A stretch of DNA of 64,000 nucleotides from Rhabdaerophilum sp. SD176 (GTDB taxonomy: Bacteria; Pseudomonadota; Alphaproteobacteria; Rhizobiales; Beijerinckiaceae). A program made the position numbers and the translations under genes. This document shows, piece after piece, positions 1-8,949 of this stretch. Numbering within the stretch: the stretch's first letter is position 1; each line of letters opens with the position of its first letter. The notes beneath the pieces are model-generated. The model did no database searches. It was given only the letters and a program-made list of their open reading frames with translations, and was not told the origin of the DNA. The stretch covers positions 186,001 to 250,000 of the forward strand of contig NZ_JARJNS010000005.1 in the NCBI RefSeq assembly GCF_030143245.1, read 5' to 3'.

Positions 1-1
1 G

Positions 2-694
2 CGGCGGAACATGAATCCCCGCATGCTGGTGGAGTTCATCGACGGCTCCAAGACGATGGTGGAAATGGCGGCCATCGCCAACGCTACCGGACTCACCGTC
101 GACGTGCCGGGCATGCATGGGCCGGAAGCCACGCTCGCCATGCTCGAGAAGGTGCTGGTGCCCAAGGCCGATGGCGGCATCCTGACGCGCAAGGGCGTGG
201 TGGACTACACGGTGGGCAAGGGTGTTGCACCCGGCGTCTTCATCGTCGTCGAGATGGACCATCCGCGCCTTTGCGAACGGATGCATGACCTCCGGATGGG
301 CGGCGAGGGCCCCTACTACACCTTCTACCGGCCGCACCACCTGACCAGCCTCGAAGTGCCGCTCTCGGCCGCGCGGGCTGTGCTCTATGGCGAGGCGGAG
401 ATGTTTCCCCTGCCCACGCCCAGCGCCGAAGTCTGTGCCCGGGCCAAGCGGGCTTTGGCGCCGGGCGAGCAGCTCGATGCGATTGGCGAGACCTGCTACC
501 GCTCCTTCACGCTGACCGTTGCCGATGCCCGTGCCGCCAGGGCCTGGCCGGTCGGCATGCTCCATGGCGGCACGGTGCTGGCGCCGATCGCCAAGGGCGA
601 GCTGATCACGCGGGATAAGGTCAGCCTGCCCGCGGATTCCGTGCTTGTGCAGATGCGTTCCGAGATGGACGCCCTGATCTGGGGGGACGCATGA
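2..694 (+). CDS. NAD(P)-dependent oxidoreductase with SAF domain, C-terminal part (5' truncated by window edge)
   Basis: The frame is open from the first bases of the window, so the N-terminal Rossmann part lies upstream and only about 230 residues are seen. The visible part matches the C-terminal half of the predicted homoserine-dehydrogenase-like family that carries a SAF domain (COG4091 type): a catalytic-domain stretch with GEGPYYTFYRPHHL, then a SAF-like tail in which HGGTVLAPIAKGELITRDKV is the recognisable core. Substrate is not known for this family. The stop codon overlaps the start of the downstream TauE/SafE gene in an ATGA junction, so the two are probably co-transcribed and translationally coupled. 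The family call is fairly firm; a specific reaction is not. Confidence 0.75.
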   Translation, partial: RRNMNPRMLVEFIDGSKTMVEMAAIANATGLTVDVPGMHGPEATLAMLEKVLVPKADGGILTRKGVVDYTVGKGVAPGVFIVVEMDHPRLCERMHDLRMGGEGPYYTFYRPHHLTSLEVPLSAARAVLYGEAEMFPLPTPSAEVCARAKRALAPGEQLDAIGETCYRSFTLTVADARAARAWPVGMLHGGTVLAPIAKGELITRDKVSLPADSVLVQMRSEMDALIWGDA

Positions 695-1452
695 TCTTCC
701 TGCCGCCGGGGATCGATCTGGCGACGGCCCTGCTGCTGATCGGCGTCTCGTTCTTCACCTCCGCGCTCACGGCGGCGTTCGGCATTGGCGGCGGGGTGGC
801 GATGCTGGGTGCGTTGGCCGGCACGGTCGCGCCGAATGTCGTGATTGCTGTCCATGGCGTGGTGCAGGTCGGCTCGAATCTCGGCCGGGCCATTCTCCAG
901 CGCAAGCATGCCCATTGGCCGGCCATTGCCCGGTTCCTTGTCGGCGCCCTGATCGGCGTGGCGCTCGGCGCGTGGCTCTTCGTCAGCCTGCCCGAGCGCT
1001 TCCTGCTGGGCACGCTCGGGGTTTTCATTCTGGTGATGGTCTGGGTGCCGAAGCCGCAGATTCCGGGCCTTTCCTCGGCGGGTCTGGTGGTCGGCGGTGC
1101 CTTCGCCTCGATCCTGACGATGTTCGTCGGGGCGACGGGCTCCTTCGCGCAGGCGCTGCTGCTGCCGCTCAAGCTCGACCGCAAGGGCCTGATCGCCACC
1201 CATGCGGTGATGATGACGGCGCAGCACCTGCTCAAGGTGATCGCCTTCAGCCTGATCGGCGTGGCGCTCATGCCGTGGCTGCCCCTGATCGCGGCGATGA
1301 TCGTCAGCGGCTTCATCGGCACGGTGATGGGCACGCGGCTGCTGGAAAAAATGCCGGAGCGCCTGTTTCAGACCATCCTGAAGGTCGTACTGACGCTGAT
1401 CGCGCTGGATCTGCTCCGCCGGGCCGCCGGTTTGCGCATCCCCGGTTTCTGA
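691..1452 (+). CDS. TSUP family (TauE/SafE) membrane permease
   Basis: A 253-residue integral membrane protein with about eight hydrophobic segments and the two-repeat organisation of the TauE/SafE family. The glycine-rich first helix (AAFGIGGGVAML) and its second-half counterpart (FVGATGSFAQALLLPL) are the family signatures. Members export or import sulfite, sulfonates or small organic acids; the substrate cannot be read here. The start codon overlaps the stop of the SAF-domain oxidoreductase (ATGA), suggesting the permease serves the substrate or product of that enzyme. The gene ends immediately beside the convergent thioredoxin-fold gene with no intergenic base. Confidence 0.85.
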   Translation: MIFLPPGIDLATALLLIGVSFFTSALTAAFGIGGGVAMLGALAGTVAPNVVIAVHGVVQVGSNLGRAILQRKHAHWPAIARFLVGALIGVALGAWLFVSLPERFLLGTLGVFILVMVWVPKPQIPGLSSAGLVVGGAFASILTMFVGATGSFAQALLLPLKLDRKGLIATHAVMMTAQHLLKVIAFSLIGVALMPWLPLIAAMIVSGFIGTVMGTRLLEKMPERLFQTILKVVLTLIALDLLRRAAGLRIPGF

Positions 1453-2091
1453 TCAGGCGCAGCGCGTCTTCTCGCAACGCCGCCAGGCTTCGACGGCCTT
1501 CTGCTTGGCCGCACGATCGAGGAAGCCCGTGAACCCTTCCGTTCCGACGAGATAAGACGGCGTCGCCTGGAAGCCGAGCGTCGAGCCAAGCTGCGACGCC
1601 GCGCGCATGGCGGCGGTCACGGCATCGGAATCGGCATCGTCGAGCAAGCGCTTCCGGTCGATTCCGAACGTGCCGGCGACATCCATTGCAATCTGGCCGT
1701 CGATCGTGCCACGGCGCCTGAACAGCGCCTCGTGGAAATCGAGATAGCGGTCCGCCTTCTGGCGCGAGAAGGCGAGGGCGACCCGCGTCGCGCTGATCGA
1801 GGGAATGCCGAGTACGGCATAATTGACCAGCACGACCGCAAGGTCCTTGTTCGCCTTGATCAGGGCGCGGGAATCGACCGATGTCCGGCGGCACCAGCCG
1901 CAATTATAGTCGAAGAATTCATACAGCCGGATTTCGGCATTGCGCGGGCCCAGCGTGACGGCCCCCTGCAGGCGCTCGAGATTCGCGATCAACTCGACCG
2001 GAACGGGGTAGAATTCCGGTTCGTTCGCCTGTGCGATCGCCATGGCTGGCATACCGGCAAGCCCGGCCAGGATGAGTCGACGGGAGATCAT
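1453..2091 (-). CDS. DsbA family thiol oxidoreductase, exported
   Basis: A 212-residue protein with an N-terminal export signal (MISRRLILAGLAGMPAMAIAQA, cut after about residue 21) and a thioredoxin fold of the DsbA/DSBA-like type. The redox centre is CGWC at residues 64-67, preceded by the typical EFFDYNC beta strand; a cis-proline-like segment (GFQATPSYLVG) follows near residues 170-180. It should act in the periplasm on disulfide bonds. It is the last gene of the leftward fabA-fabB-DUF3303-fabI run, starting 22 bases after fabI, so it probably shares that transcript although a link to lipid synthesis is not obvious. An extra cysteine pair sits near the C-terminus. Confidence 0.85.
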   Translation of the reverse strand: MISRRLILAGLAGMPAMAIAQANEPEFYPVPVELIANLERLQGAVTLGPRNAEIRLYEFFDYNCGWCRRTSVDSRALIKANKDLAVVLVNYAVLGIPSISATRVALAFSRQKADRYLDFHEALFRRRGTIDGQIAMDVAGTFGIDRKRLLDDADSDAVTAAMRAASQLGSTLGFQATPSYLVGTEGFTGFLDRAAKQKAVEAWRRCEKTRCA

Positions 2092-2113
2092 GCTCTGCTC
2101 CTCTGGGCCGGGC

Positions 2114-2923
2114 TCAGCCCTCGGCTTCGGCCTTCATGTCGTCGGCCCTTGGCATTTTCATGATCGAATAGCCGGAATCGACATAATGGATCTCGCCTGT
2201 CACCCCGCCCGACAGCGACGAGAGCAGGTAGAGCGCCGAGCCGCCCAGCTCCTCGAGCGTGATCGGCCGCCGCAGCGGCGAATGCTTCGTCTGGTAGGAG
2301 AAGGTGAATCGGGCATCGGTGATGCCGGCGCCCGCCAGCGTCCGGACCGGGCCCGCCGAGATCGCATTGACGCGGATATTGTCCCGACCGAGATCGGCGG
2401 CGAGATAGCGCACCGAGCTTTCCAGCGCCGCTTTTGCCACGCCCATCACGTTGTAATTGGGCGAGACGCGATTCGCGCCGCCATAGGTCAGCGTCAGCAA
2501 GGTGCCGCCTTCCGGCGGCATCATGGCCGCCGCCCGCCGGGCGATCTCGGTGAAGGAGAAGCAGGAAATCACCATCGTCCGTACGAAATTCTCGCGCGTC
2601 GTGTCGGCATAGCGGCCTTTCAGCTCGTTCTTGTCCGAGAAACCGATGGCATGGACGACGAAATCAAGCCCGCCCCATTCCGCTTTGAGCGTGTCGAACA
2701 CCGCATCGACCGAGGCAATGTCCTCGACATCGCAAGGCAGCACGAGGCTCGAGCCAAGACTTTCCGCCAGCGGCTTCACCCGCTTGCCAAGCGCTTCGCC
2801 CTGATAGGTGAAGGCCAGGCTGGCGCCGTGTTCGGCGAGCGTGCGGGCAATGCCCCAGGCAATCGAATTCTGGTTGGCGACCCCCATGATGAGGCCGCGC
2901 TTTCCTGCCATCAGCGACGTCAT
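2114..2923 (-). CDS. fabI: Enoyl-[acyl-carrier-protein] reductase (NADH), FabI
   Basis: A 269-residue short-chain dehydrogenase-fold protein of the FabI class, catalysing the last reduction of each fatty-acid elongation cycle in the cytosol. The N-terminal cofactor motif is the atypical SDR form GVANQNSIAWGIA that identifies FabI, and the catalytic Tyr-x6-Lys is seen in SPNYNVMGVAKAAL. The length is normal for FabI. It lies 30 bases downstream of a DUF3303 gene within the leftward operon that begins with fabA and fabB, as in other Hyphomicrobiales. FabI is the usual target of triclosan and isoniazid-like inhibitors. Confidence 0.96.
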   Translation of the reverse strand: MTSLMAGKRGLIMGVANQNSIAWGIARTLAEHGASLAFTYQGEALGKRVKPLAESLGSSLVLPCDVEDIASVDAVFDTLKAEWGGLDFVVHAIGFSDKNELKGRYADTTRENFVRTMVISCFSFTEIARRAAAMMPPEGGTLLTLTYGGANRVSPNYNVMGVAKAALESSVRYLAADLGRDNIRVNAISAGPVRTLAGAGITDARFTFSYQTKHSPLRRPITLEELGGSALYLLSSLSGGVTGEIHYVDSGYSIMKMPRADDMKAEAEG

Positions 2924-2953
2924 GCGCGCCCGGCTCCTTGTTCTTGACGAGGA

Positions 2954-3226
2954 TCAGAGATGTTTCTGCACCGCGGCATAGGTCTCCTTCGACCCGGCCA
3001 GCGGCACGATTTCGAACCGGGCGAGATCGCCCCATGCGAGAACCCATTCCTGCAGCTTGGTCACATCGTCGGTTTCCATGACCTGGAAGCAGCGCGAGAA
3101 ATCCGCAGAGATCCAGCTGCTGACATAGGAAAGGCCATCCGGGATCATCCGTCCCTTCTCGTGGAAGCGGGCATAGATTTCCCTTACCCGGGCCTGGTCG
3201 AAATGCTCGATCACCATGAACAGCAT
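2954..3226 (-). CDS. DUF3303 family small protein
   Basis: A 90-residue soluble protein beginning MLFMVIEHF, which matches the DUF3303 family: a short alpha/beta fold, probably a dimeric ferredoxin-like barrel, with a conserved tail segment on which the family is defined. Function is unknown. It is placed between fabB (34 bases upstream) and fabI (30 bases downstream), all leftward, so it is almost certainly translated from the fatty-acid operon message. Many alphaproteobacteria carry fabB and fabI as direct neighbours, so the insertion is a local addition. No catalytic residue can be proposed. Confidence 0.8.
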   Translation of the reverse strand: MLFMVIEHFDQARVREIYARFHEKGRMIPDGLSYVSSWISADFSRCFQVMETDDVTKLQEWVLAWGDLARFEIVPLAGSKETYAAVQKHL

Positions 3227-3260
3227 CGGCGTCTCCCCTGCTGGCCGAGGCGGACGGGCC

Positions 3261-4481
3261 TCACGCCTCCGGATGTTTCAGGATGATGGTCGCGTTCGTG
3301 CCGCCGAACCCGAAGGAATTCGACATCACGTGGCCCAGCTTGGCATTGTCGATCCGCTTCCGGACGATGTTCATGTCAGCCATGTCCGGGTCGAGTTCGG
3401 TAATATGCGCGCTCTCGCAGACGAAGCCGTTCCGCATCATGAGAACCGAATAGATCGCTTCCTGCACGCCTGTCGCGCCGAGGCTGTGCCCGGTCAGCGA
3501 CTTGGTCGAGGAAATCGGAATCGACTGGGCCTTCGCGCCGAAGACCGTGCGGACTGCCTCGATTTCCTTGATGTCGCCGACCGGGGTCGAGGTGCCATGC
3601 GGGTTGATATAGTCGATCGGCGCCTTGAGATCGCCAAGCGCCAGGCGCATGCAGCGCACAGCGCCCTCGCCAGATGGGGCAACCATGTCATAGCCGTCCG
3701 AGGTCGCGCCGTAGCCGACAATCTCGGCGAGGATCCGTGCCCCGCGGGCCTTGGCCACCTCGTATTCCTCAAGCACCAGCACGCCCGCACCGCCGGCAAT
3801 GACGAACCCGTCGCGGTTCTTGTCATAGGCGCGCGAGGCCGTGGAATCGTTGTAGGTCGAGGACATCGCGCCCATCGCGTCGAACAGGACCGAGAGCGAC
3901 CAGTCGAGTTCCTCGCAGCCGCCCGCGAAGACACGGTCCTGTTTGCCCCACTGGATCATCTCGTAGGCATTGCCGATGCAATGGTTCGAGGTCGCGCAGG
4001 CGGAGGAGATCGAATAATTCACGCCCTTGATCTTGAACCAGGTCGCCAAAGTGGCGGAGGCTGTAGAGGACATTGCCTTCGGCACGGCGAACGGGCCGAC
4101 GCGCTTCGAATTGCCGCTTTCACGCGCCTTGTCGATCGCTTCCATCAGGGTCCGCGTCGACGGCCCGCCCGACCCCATAATGATGCCTGTGCGCTCGTTC
4201 GAGACTTCTTTCTCCTCAAGCCCGGCATCGCGGATCGCCTGTTCCATCGCGACCTGGTTCCAGGCGGTGCCGCCGCCATGGAAGCGCATCGCGCGGCGGT
4301 CGAGGATGGTCGAGGGATCAAGCGTCGGCTTGCCATAGACCTGGCTGCGGAATCCATGCTCGGTGAATTCGGCGGCCGGCGTGATGCCCGACTTCGCCTC
4401 GTGCAGCGAGGCGAGGACTTCTTGCGTATTGTTGCCGATGGACGAAACGATGCCCATGCCCGTGACGACAACGCGTCTCAT
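3261..4481 (-). CDS. fabB: 3-oxoacyl-[acyl-carrier-protein] synthase I, FabB
   Basis: A 406-residue condensing enzyme that elongates acyl-ACP with malonyl-ACP and is needed for unsaturated fatty acids. The start is placed at 4481 ([16 protein letters not shown]) because this is the conserved family N-terminus and a GGAGTGA ribosome site precedes it; a longer frame exists but is not needed. The Cys-His-His triad is visible: nucleophile in [11 protein letters not shown], histidines in [11 protein letters not shown] and [14 protein letters not shown]. It follows fabA by 90 bases, the classic fabAB pairing of the anaerobic-type unsaturated fatty acid pathway. Confidence 0.95.
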   Translation of the reverse strand: MRRVVVTGMGIVSSIGNNTQEVLASLHEAKSGITPAAEFTEHGFRSQVYGKPTLDPSTILDRRAMRFHGGGTAWNQVAMEQAIRDAGLEEKEVSNERTGIIMGSGGPSTRTLMEAIDKARESGNSKRVGPFAVPKAMSSTASATLATWFKIKGVNYSISSACATSNHCIGNAYEMIQWGKQDRVFAGGCEELDWSLSVLFDAMGAMSSTYNDSTASRAYDKNRDGFVIAGGAGVLVLEEYEVAKARGARILAEIVGYGATSDGYDMVAPSGEGAVRCMRLALGDLKAPIDYINPHGTSTPVGDIKEIEAVRTVFGAKAQSIPISSTKSLTGHSLGATGVQEAIYSVLMMRNGFVCESAHITELDPDMADMNIVRKRIDNAKLGHVMSNSFGFGGTNATIILKHPEA

Positions 4482-4571
4482 TCTGCTCACTCCGTCTTTC
4501 GCCATCGGGGCCGCTATCCGTGTGCCGCCCCGGTTCAAGTGGCCTGTCTGGTGCCGTTCCGCAAGAGGCGG

Positions 4572-5093
4572 TCAGGTCGGCTGGAATAGCCCGACCCGCA
4601 TGTCGGTCGTCGTGTAGATGCGCTTGCCATCGGCTTCAAGCCAGCCATCGGCGATGCCGAGAACCAGCTTGCCCTTGAAGACCCGCTTCACGTCGACACC
4701 ATAGACGACCTTCTTCACGCTCGGCAGGACCTGGTCGGCGAATTTCACTTCGCCGACGCCCAAAGCGCGGCCCCGGCCCGGCAGGCCGAGCCAGCCGAGG
4801 AAAAATCCGGTCAGCTGCCAGAGTGCGTCGAGGCCGAGGCAGCCCGGCATGACCGGATCACCCTTGAAATGGCACGGGAAGAACCAGAGATCAGGCCGGA
4901 CATCGAGTTCGGCACGGATCTCGCCCTTGCCATAGGCGCCGCCGGTCTCCGAGATCAGGGCAATCCGGTCGAACATCAGCATGGGCGGCGCCGGAAGCTG
5001 GGCATTGCCCATGCCGAACAACTCGCCACGCCCGCATGCCAGAAGCTCTTCGTAGGAAAAGCTGGATTGCCGTTCGCCAGTCTCGTTGCTCAT
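4572..5093 (-). CDS. fabA: 3-hydroxydecanoyl-ACP dehydratase/isomerase, FabA
   Basis: A 173-residue hot-dog fold protein that dehydrates 3-hydroxydecanoyl-ACP and isomerises trans-2 to cis-3-decenoyl-ACP, the branch point to unsaturated fatty acids. The active-site histidine is in [14 protein letters not shown] and the partner Asp in GLDALWQL. The start at 5093 ([12 protein letters not shown]) is chosen because a GAAGGG ribosome site precedes it. It is the first gene of the leftward fab operon and is divergent from irr, with 228 bases of shared upstream region. Length is normal for FabA. Confidence 0.95.
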   Translation of the reverse strand: MSNETGERQSSFSYEELLACGRGELFGMGNAQLPAPPMLMFDRIALISETGGAYGKGEIRAELDVRPDLWFFPCHFKGDPVMPGCLGLDALWQLTGFFLGWLGLPGRGRALGVGEVKFADQVLPSVKKVVYGVDVKRVFKGKLVLGIADGWLEADGKRIYTTTDMRVGLFQPT

Positions 5094-5321
5094 TGTCGCC
5101 CTTCGATGCGTCCCGGCCATGCGAGGCCTTTGACGTCATAAATCGGTCAAATCCGTTCCCGTCTAGTCCAAATCCGTGCCGCACTGAATCGATTTTTGAT
5201 GTTCGCTGCATTTTTGCCCCGAAGGCGCGCAGGAATACGGGTTCGTTAGGCCTTTGGGGCAGGATGAACCGGACGACCTTGTTTCGACGGGGTTAAAGCG
5301 ATAGGTAGGAGTGGCAATCAG

Positions 5322-5831
5322 ATGGAGCGACCTGTGGCGCGGATGGTCAATGTGATCCGGGGTCTGGACGGCGCAAGGGCGGCGTCAGAGGCGGCACGCC
5401 TGCCGGCGAGCCTTGCCGGATGCCCTGTCCATGACCTGAAGGAGCGCCTGCGCGATGCGGGCCTGCGCCCGACGCGCCAGCGCGTGGCGCTTGGCTGGCT
5501 GCTCTTCGGCCGCGGCGATCGGCATCTCGCGGCAGAAACCCTGTTCGAAGAGGCCCAGCGCGCCCGCGTGCCGGTTTCCCTCGCCACAGTCTACAACACG
5601 CTGAACCAGTTCACCCAGGCCGGGTTGCTGCGCGAGATCGCGGTGGATGGCGGCCGGACCTATTTCGACACCAACACCTCCGACCACCATCATTTCTTCG
5701 TCGAGGGCGGTGATACGCTGGTGGATATTCCCGGCCACGATCTCGCGGTCAACAACTTGCCGGAACCGCCGGAAGGCATGGAAATCGCCCGCGTGGAAGT
5801 CGTTGTCCGGCTGCGACGCAAGGCCTCCTGA
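5322..5831 (+). CDS. irr: Iron response regulator Irr (Fur superfamily)
   Basis: A 169-residue Fur-superfamily protein of the Irr type, the haem-responsive global iron regulator of Hyphomicrobiales. A winged helix (about residues 35-95, with LRPTRQRVALGWLLF and SLATVYNTLNQF) is followed by the dimerisation domain. Two Irr hallmarks are present: a Cys-Pro haem regulatory motif at residues 34-35 (AGCPVHDLKERL) and the histidine cluster SDHHHFF, which is the second haem site. The AGGAG ribosome site 10 bases upstream supports this start. It is divergent from fabA, the usual neighbourhood, so fab genes may share regulatory DNA with irr. Confidence 0.93.
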   Translation: MERPVARMVNVIRGLDGARAASEAARLPASLAGCPVHDLKERLRDAGLRPTRQRVALGWLLFGRGDRHLAAETLFEEAQRARVPVSLATVYNTLNQFTQAGLLREIAVDGGRTYFDTNTSDHHHFFVEGGDTLVDIPGHDLAVNNLPEPPEGMEIARVEVVVRLRRKAS

Positions 5832-5854
5832 TTGCTTTCAGGGCATCCTGACCG

Positions 5855-6397
5855 TCACTTGATGGTTTCGTCCGGATAGACACCCCAGACGGCATCCTTC
5901 CGCACATAGCCCGAATAGCTTTCGACGCCGACCTTGCACCAGTCCCGCGAGCAGTTCTGCACATTCGCGATCACGCCCGGCTGCAGCCGCGCGACCACAG
6001 CGCTGGTCTCGCGGTCGTCACGATAGAGGTTCTGCTCGGCCGAGCTCTTGCCCGCCCGGATGATCACCGTGCGGCGGTTGGACAGCCGGCCGAAATACAC
6101 CCAGCCATCCGTGCTTTCGGAATCCCGCACGCGGCGCCAGTGATCGTGCTCGCCGATCACTTCCACCGGCAGGCCCTCGCGCTTGAAAACCCATTTGATC
6201 CGGTGGTCCTTGCTCGGCCCCTCCCGCATCGGGGTATCGGACGGCTTCAGGCTGACAAAGCGCGGGATCGGCAGCTTGGTCACCGAGCCTGTCGTCGCGG
6301 GATCCTCGGCCTGCACCGGCGCGGCGGCGAAAGCGAGCGCGGCAATTCCGAGGCTGAAGGCAAGCCGGACCGATCCTGACCCCATATGACGCATCAT
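5855..6397 (-). CDS. Exported SH3 domain protein
   Basis: About 180 residues. The start at 6397 is chosen because GAGGAACGGG stands just upstream; longer starts at 6409 and 6451 are possible. An N-terminal signal peptide (LAFSLGIAALAFAAAPVQA) is followed by two bacterial SH3-like repeats: one around FVSLKPSDTPMREGPS to DGWVYFGRL and one around AEQNLYRDDRETSAVVARL to YSGYVRKDAVWGVYPDE. Such periplasmic SH3 proteins usually bind peptidoglycan or protein partners, with no catalysis known. It is convergent with irr (23 bases apart). The second repeat ends with the WGVYP motif common to this alphaproteobacterial family. Confidence 0.82.
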   Translation of the reverse strand: MMRHMGSGSVRLAFSLGIAALAFAAAPVQAEDPATTGSVTKLPIPRFVSLKPSDTPMREGPSKDHRIKWVFKREGLPVEVIGEHDHWRRVRDSESTDGWVYFGRLSNRRTVIIRAGKSSAEQNLYRDDRETSAVVARLQPGVIANVQNCSRDWCKVGVESYSGYVRKDAVWGVYPDETIK

Positions 6398-6566
6398 CCC
6401 GTTCCTCATTCTGCGCCTGCTTCGCCCGCCAATACGGCAAGTCCGGGGCATGCGCCGCCTGTCACCCTTCGTTTTTTGTCGACGCGCGTTAACGTCCCGT
6501 TTATTGCACGCTAATCAGATCGAAACGGCAGCGTGCCCCATGGGCCGCCACTGGACGGGAGCGCTC

Positions 6567-7562
6567 ATGAACCGGGAGAAACCGCTTGTCATCCTGACCC
6601 GCCGATTGCCCGAGGGCATCGAAACGCGGATGGCCGAGCTGTTTGATCTCGTCCGGAATGAAACCGACGAGCCGATGTCGCGCGAGGCGCTCGTGGCGGC
6701 TGTCCGGCGGGCGAAGGTCCTCGTGCCGACCATCACCGACCGGATCGATGCCGAGCTGCTTGCCGAGGCAGGGCCCCAGCTGAAGCTGATCGCCAATTTC
6801 GGCAACGGCACCGACAATATCGATGTCGCTGCAGCCATGAAGCGGCACATCACTGTTACCAATACGCCCGGCGTCCTCACCGAGGACATGGCCGATTTCA
6901 CGATGGCGCTGATCGTGGCGGTTGCGCGCCGCTTTGTCGAGGGCGTGCGCGTCATTCCCGGCGGGCAATGGCATGGCTGGTCGCCTGGCTGGATGCTCGG
7001 CCATCGCATCCATGGCAAGCGGCTGGGCATCATCGGCATGGGCCGCATCGGCCTTGCGGTGGCCCGGCGCGCCCGCGCCTTCGGGCTGCAGGTGCATTAC
7101 CACAACCGCCGCCCGGCCGCGAAACGCGTCGAGGAGGAGTTGCAGGCCACCTATTGGGACTCGCTCGACCGCATGCTCGCGCGGATGGACATTGTCACTG
7201 TCCATTGTCCGCACACGCCGGCAAGCTTTCACCTGCTTTCCGGCCGCCGCCTGCGCCTGCTCAAGCCGGATGCGATTCTCGTGAACACGGCGCGCGGCGA
7301 GATCGTCGATACCGAGGCGCTGACGGACATGCTCGAGCAGGACCTGCTCGCCGGCGCCGCGCTGGATGTCTACGAGAGCGAGCCCGCTGTTTCGGCGCGG
7401 CTGATCCGGCTCGCAGAACTGGGCAAGGTCGCGCTGATGCCGCATATGGGGTCGTCCACGGTCGAAAGCCGGAACGAGATGGGCGAGAAGGTCATCATCA
7501 ATATCAAGACCTTCATCGACGGCCATACCCCGCCGGATCGCGTGCTGGCCCTGCCGGGCTGA
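6567..7562 (+). CDS. D-isomer specific 2-hydroxyacid dehydrogenase (glyoxylate/hydroxypyruvate reductase-like)
   Basis: A 331-residue protein of the D-2-hydroxyacid dehydrogenase family. The NAD(P)-binding motif is GIIGMGRIGLAVARR in the central Rossmann domain. The catalytic Arg-Glu-His set is visible: Arg in VNTARGEIVD, Glu in DVYESEPAV, His in LMPHMGSST. The start at 6567 is preferred over an earlier in-frame codon because GGGAG precedes it and the family N-terminus begins there (KPLVILTRRLPEGIE). The family reduces glyoxylate, hydroxypyruvate or related 2-keto acids; which one is not decided by the sequence. It is convergent with the following gene with no gap. Confidence 0.88.
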   Translation: MNREKPLVILTRRLPEGIETRMAELFDLVRNETDEPMSREALVAAVRRAKVLVPTITDRIDAELLAEAGPQLKLIANFGNGTDNIDVAAAMKRHITVTNTPGVLTEDMADFTMALIVAVARRFVEGVRVIPGGQWHGWSPGWMLGHRIHGKRLGIIGMGRIGLAVARRARAFGLQVHYHNRRPAAKRVEEELQATYWDSLDRMLARMDIVTVHCPHTPASFHLLSGRRLRLLKPDAILVNTARGEIVDTEALTDMLEQDLLAGAALDVYESEPAVSARLIRLAELGKVALMPHMGSSTVESRNEMGEKVIINIKTFIDGHTPPDRVLALPG

Positions 7563-8534
7563 TCAGCCTGCGGATTCGGGCCGGTCGAACTGGCCATGCG
7601 GCCGGAACGAATAGAGATAGGTCGGGACAATCGCCTCGAAGGATGCCGGGCTGATGCCGAGACCGGCCAGCGTGCGGCCCTCGGCTTCCGCCACCGAGCT
7701 GACGACATTGTCGGTCTCGAGCATCGTCACCTGATCGACCGTCAGCATCTTGCCGGGCAGCGCTTCCAGCACGCTGGCCTGCAGCCGCGCCAGCGGGAAC
7801 GGCACCGGCAGAAGCAGGCGGCGGCGATGCGTCACGGTGAGGATGTATTCGAGCAGCGCCTTGAAGCTGCGGATATCCGGCCCGCCCAGTTCGTAGGTCG
7901 TGCCGGCACGGGCGCTGCCATCCAGCGCCTTCGCCGCCGCCAGGGCCACATCGCCCACAAAGACGGGCTGGAACCGCGTCTCTCCGCCGCCGATCAGCGG
8001 CAGGAACGGCAGGAACTGCGCCATCCGCGCAAAGCGGTTGAAGAACTGGTCCTCCGGACCGAACACGATCGAGGGCCGCAGGATCACGGCCTCCGGGATG
8101 GCAGCCCGGACGAAGGCCTCGCCCTGCGCCTTGGTGCGCGCATAGGCCGCGGCCGAATCAGCATCGGCGCCAATGGCGGACAGCTGGACGAACCGGGCGA
8201 TGCCGGCTTTCGCCGCCTCTTCCGCCACGGCTCGCGCACCCTGCGCCTGCACGGCATTGAAACTCTGCCGGCCGCTCTCCGCGAGGATGCCGACAAGGTT
8301 CACCGCCGCATCCGCGCCCTGCAAAGCCCGCGCAACCGAATCACGGTAGCGCAGGTTGGCCTGCACGGCATGGATCTGCCCGACGGCGCCCAGCGGCTGG
8401 AGATGGCCGGCAAGGTCCGGCCGGCGCACAGCAACGCGGATCCTCCAGCCCTCGCGGGCCAGCGCCCGGACCAGATGCCGGCCGACAAAGCCGGAACCAC
8501 CGAAAATCGTGACGAGCCGCGAACCGTGCGTCAT
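7563..8534 (-). CDS. NDUFA9-like NAD(P)-binding SDR protein (complex I-associated type)
   Basis: An atypical short-chain dehydrogenase of about 323 residues resembling the NDUFA9 accessory subunit of respiratory complex I. The cofactor motif FGGSGFVGRHLVRALAREG stands at the N-terminus. The usual catalytic Tyr-x3-Lys appears only as AAYARTKAQGE, so an enzymatic role cannot be excluded. The start at 8534 is supported by a GAGG ribosome site; a start at 8549 is also possible. Bacterial homologues are thought to have structural or assembly roles linked to quinone enzymes. No complex I genes are in this window, so the connection is only by family. Confidence 0.8.
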   Translation of the reverse strand: MTHGSRLVTIFGGSGFVGRHLVRALAREGWRIRVAVRRPDLAGHLQPLGAVGQIHAVQANLRYRDSVARALQGADAAVNLVGILAESGRQSFNAVQAQGARAVAEEAAKAGIARFVQLSAIGADADSAAAYARTKAQGEAFVRAAIPEAVILRPSIVFGPEDQFFNRFARMAQFLPFLPLIGGGETRFQPVFVGDVALAAAKALDGSARAGTTYELGGPDIRSFKALLEYILTVTHRRRLLLPVPFPLARLQASVLEALPGKMLTVDQVTMLETDNVVSSVAEAEGRTLAGLGISPASFEAIVPTYLYSFRPHGQFDRPESAG

Positions 8535-8667
8535 GGATGCCAACCTCATTCTCCCGGGTGCTCCGCTGCTCTAGTCCTTTCGTCGTCGTCGATCAATCAC
8601 AACGACCTTATCAAGAAGAACAGAGCCGGTTGACAATCGCCGCGCGGGCCGGCATTGAGGCGCCGTT

Positions 8668-8752
8668 GCCCAGGTGGCGGAATTGGTAGACGCGCTGGTT
8701 TCAGGTACCAGTGGTGAAAGCCGTGGAGGTTCGAGTCCTCTCCTGGGCACCA
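8668..8752 (+). tRNA. tRNA-Leu (anticodon CAG)
   Basis: An 85-base class II tRNA. The acceptor stem is GCCCAGG/CCTGGGC with discriminator A at 8749 and an encoded CCA at 8750-8752. The anticodon stem is CTGGT/ACCAG (8695-8699, 8707-8711) with a seven-base loop carrying CAG at 8702-8704, which reads the leucine codon CUG. The T arm has GTTCGAGTC. A TTGACA box at 8630-8635 lies at a suitable distance upstream and could be the -35 element, though the -10 is poor. A strong terminator follows at 8784. Confidence 0.96.
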
Positions 8753-8783
8753 AATTGACTTTCGGCACCAACCGCAAGTACCC

Positions 8784-8811
8784 AAAAACCGGCCCGAAAG
8801 GCCGGTTTTTT
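8784..8811 (+). terminator. Rho-independent terminator after tRNA-Leu
   Basis: An 11-base-pair hairpin AAAAACCGGCC / GGCCGGTTTTT (8784-8794 and 8800-8810) around a five-base loop, ending in a run of T. The A-rich 5' arm and T-rich 3' arm make it usable in both directions, but the position 31 bases after the tRNA 3' end indicates tRNA termination. Confidence 0.9.
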
Positions 8812-8949
8812 GCTGTTTGGGGTTCGCTTTGCTTCACCGGCCGCCATCGCCAATTGTTGATTGCCGCGCGCCTTGTTGGCCTCGGCTTGAGGCGACATGC
8901 AATGTGCCTGCATTCTTTCGGGGCATCGCGTCTCCCGACGGGTCATTCA

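Noticed and set aside
7596-8633. A 345-codon plus-strand frame over the NDUFA9-like gene
   Set aside because: Antisense shadow; the minus strand encodes a clear SDR protein.
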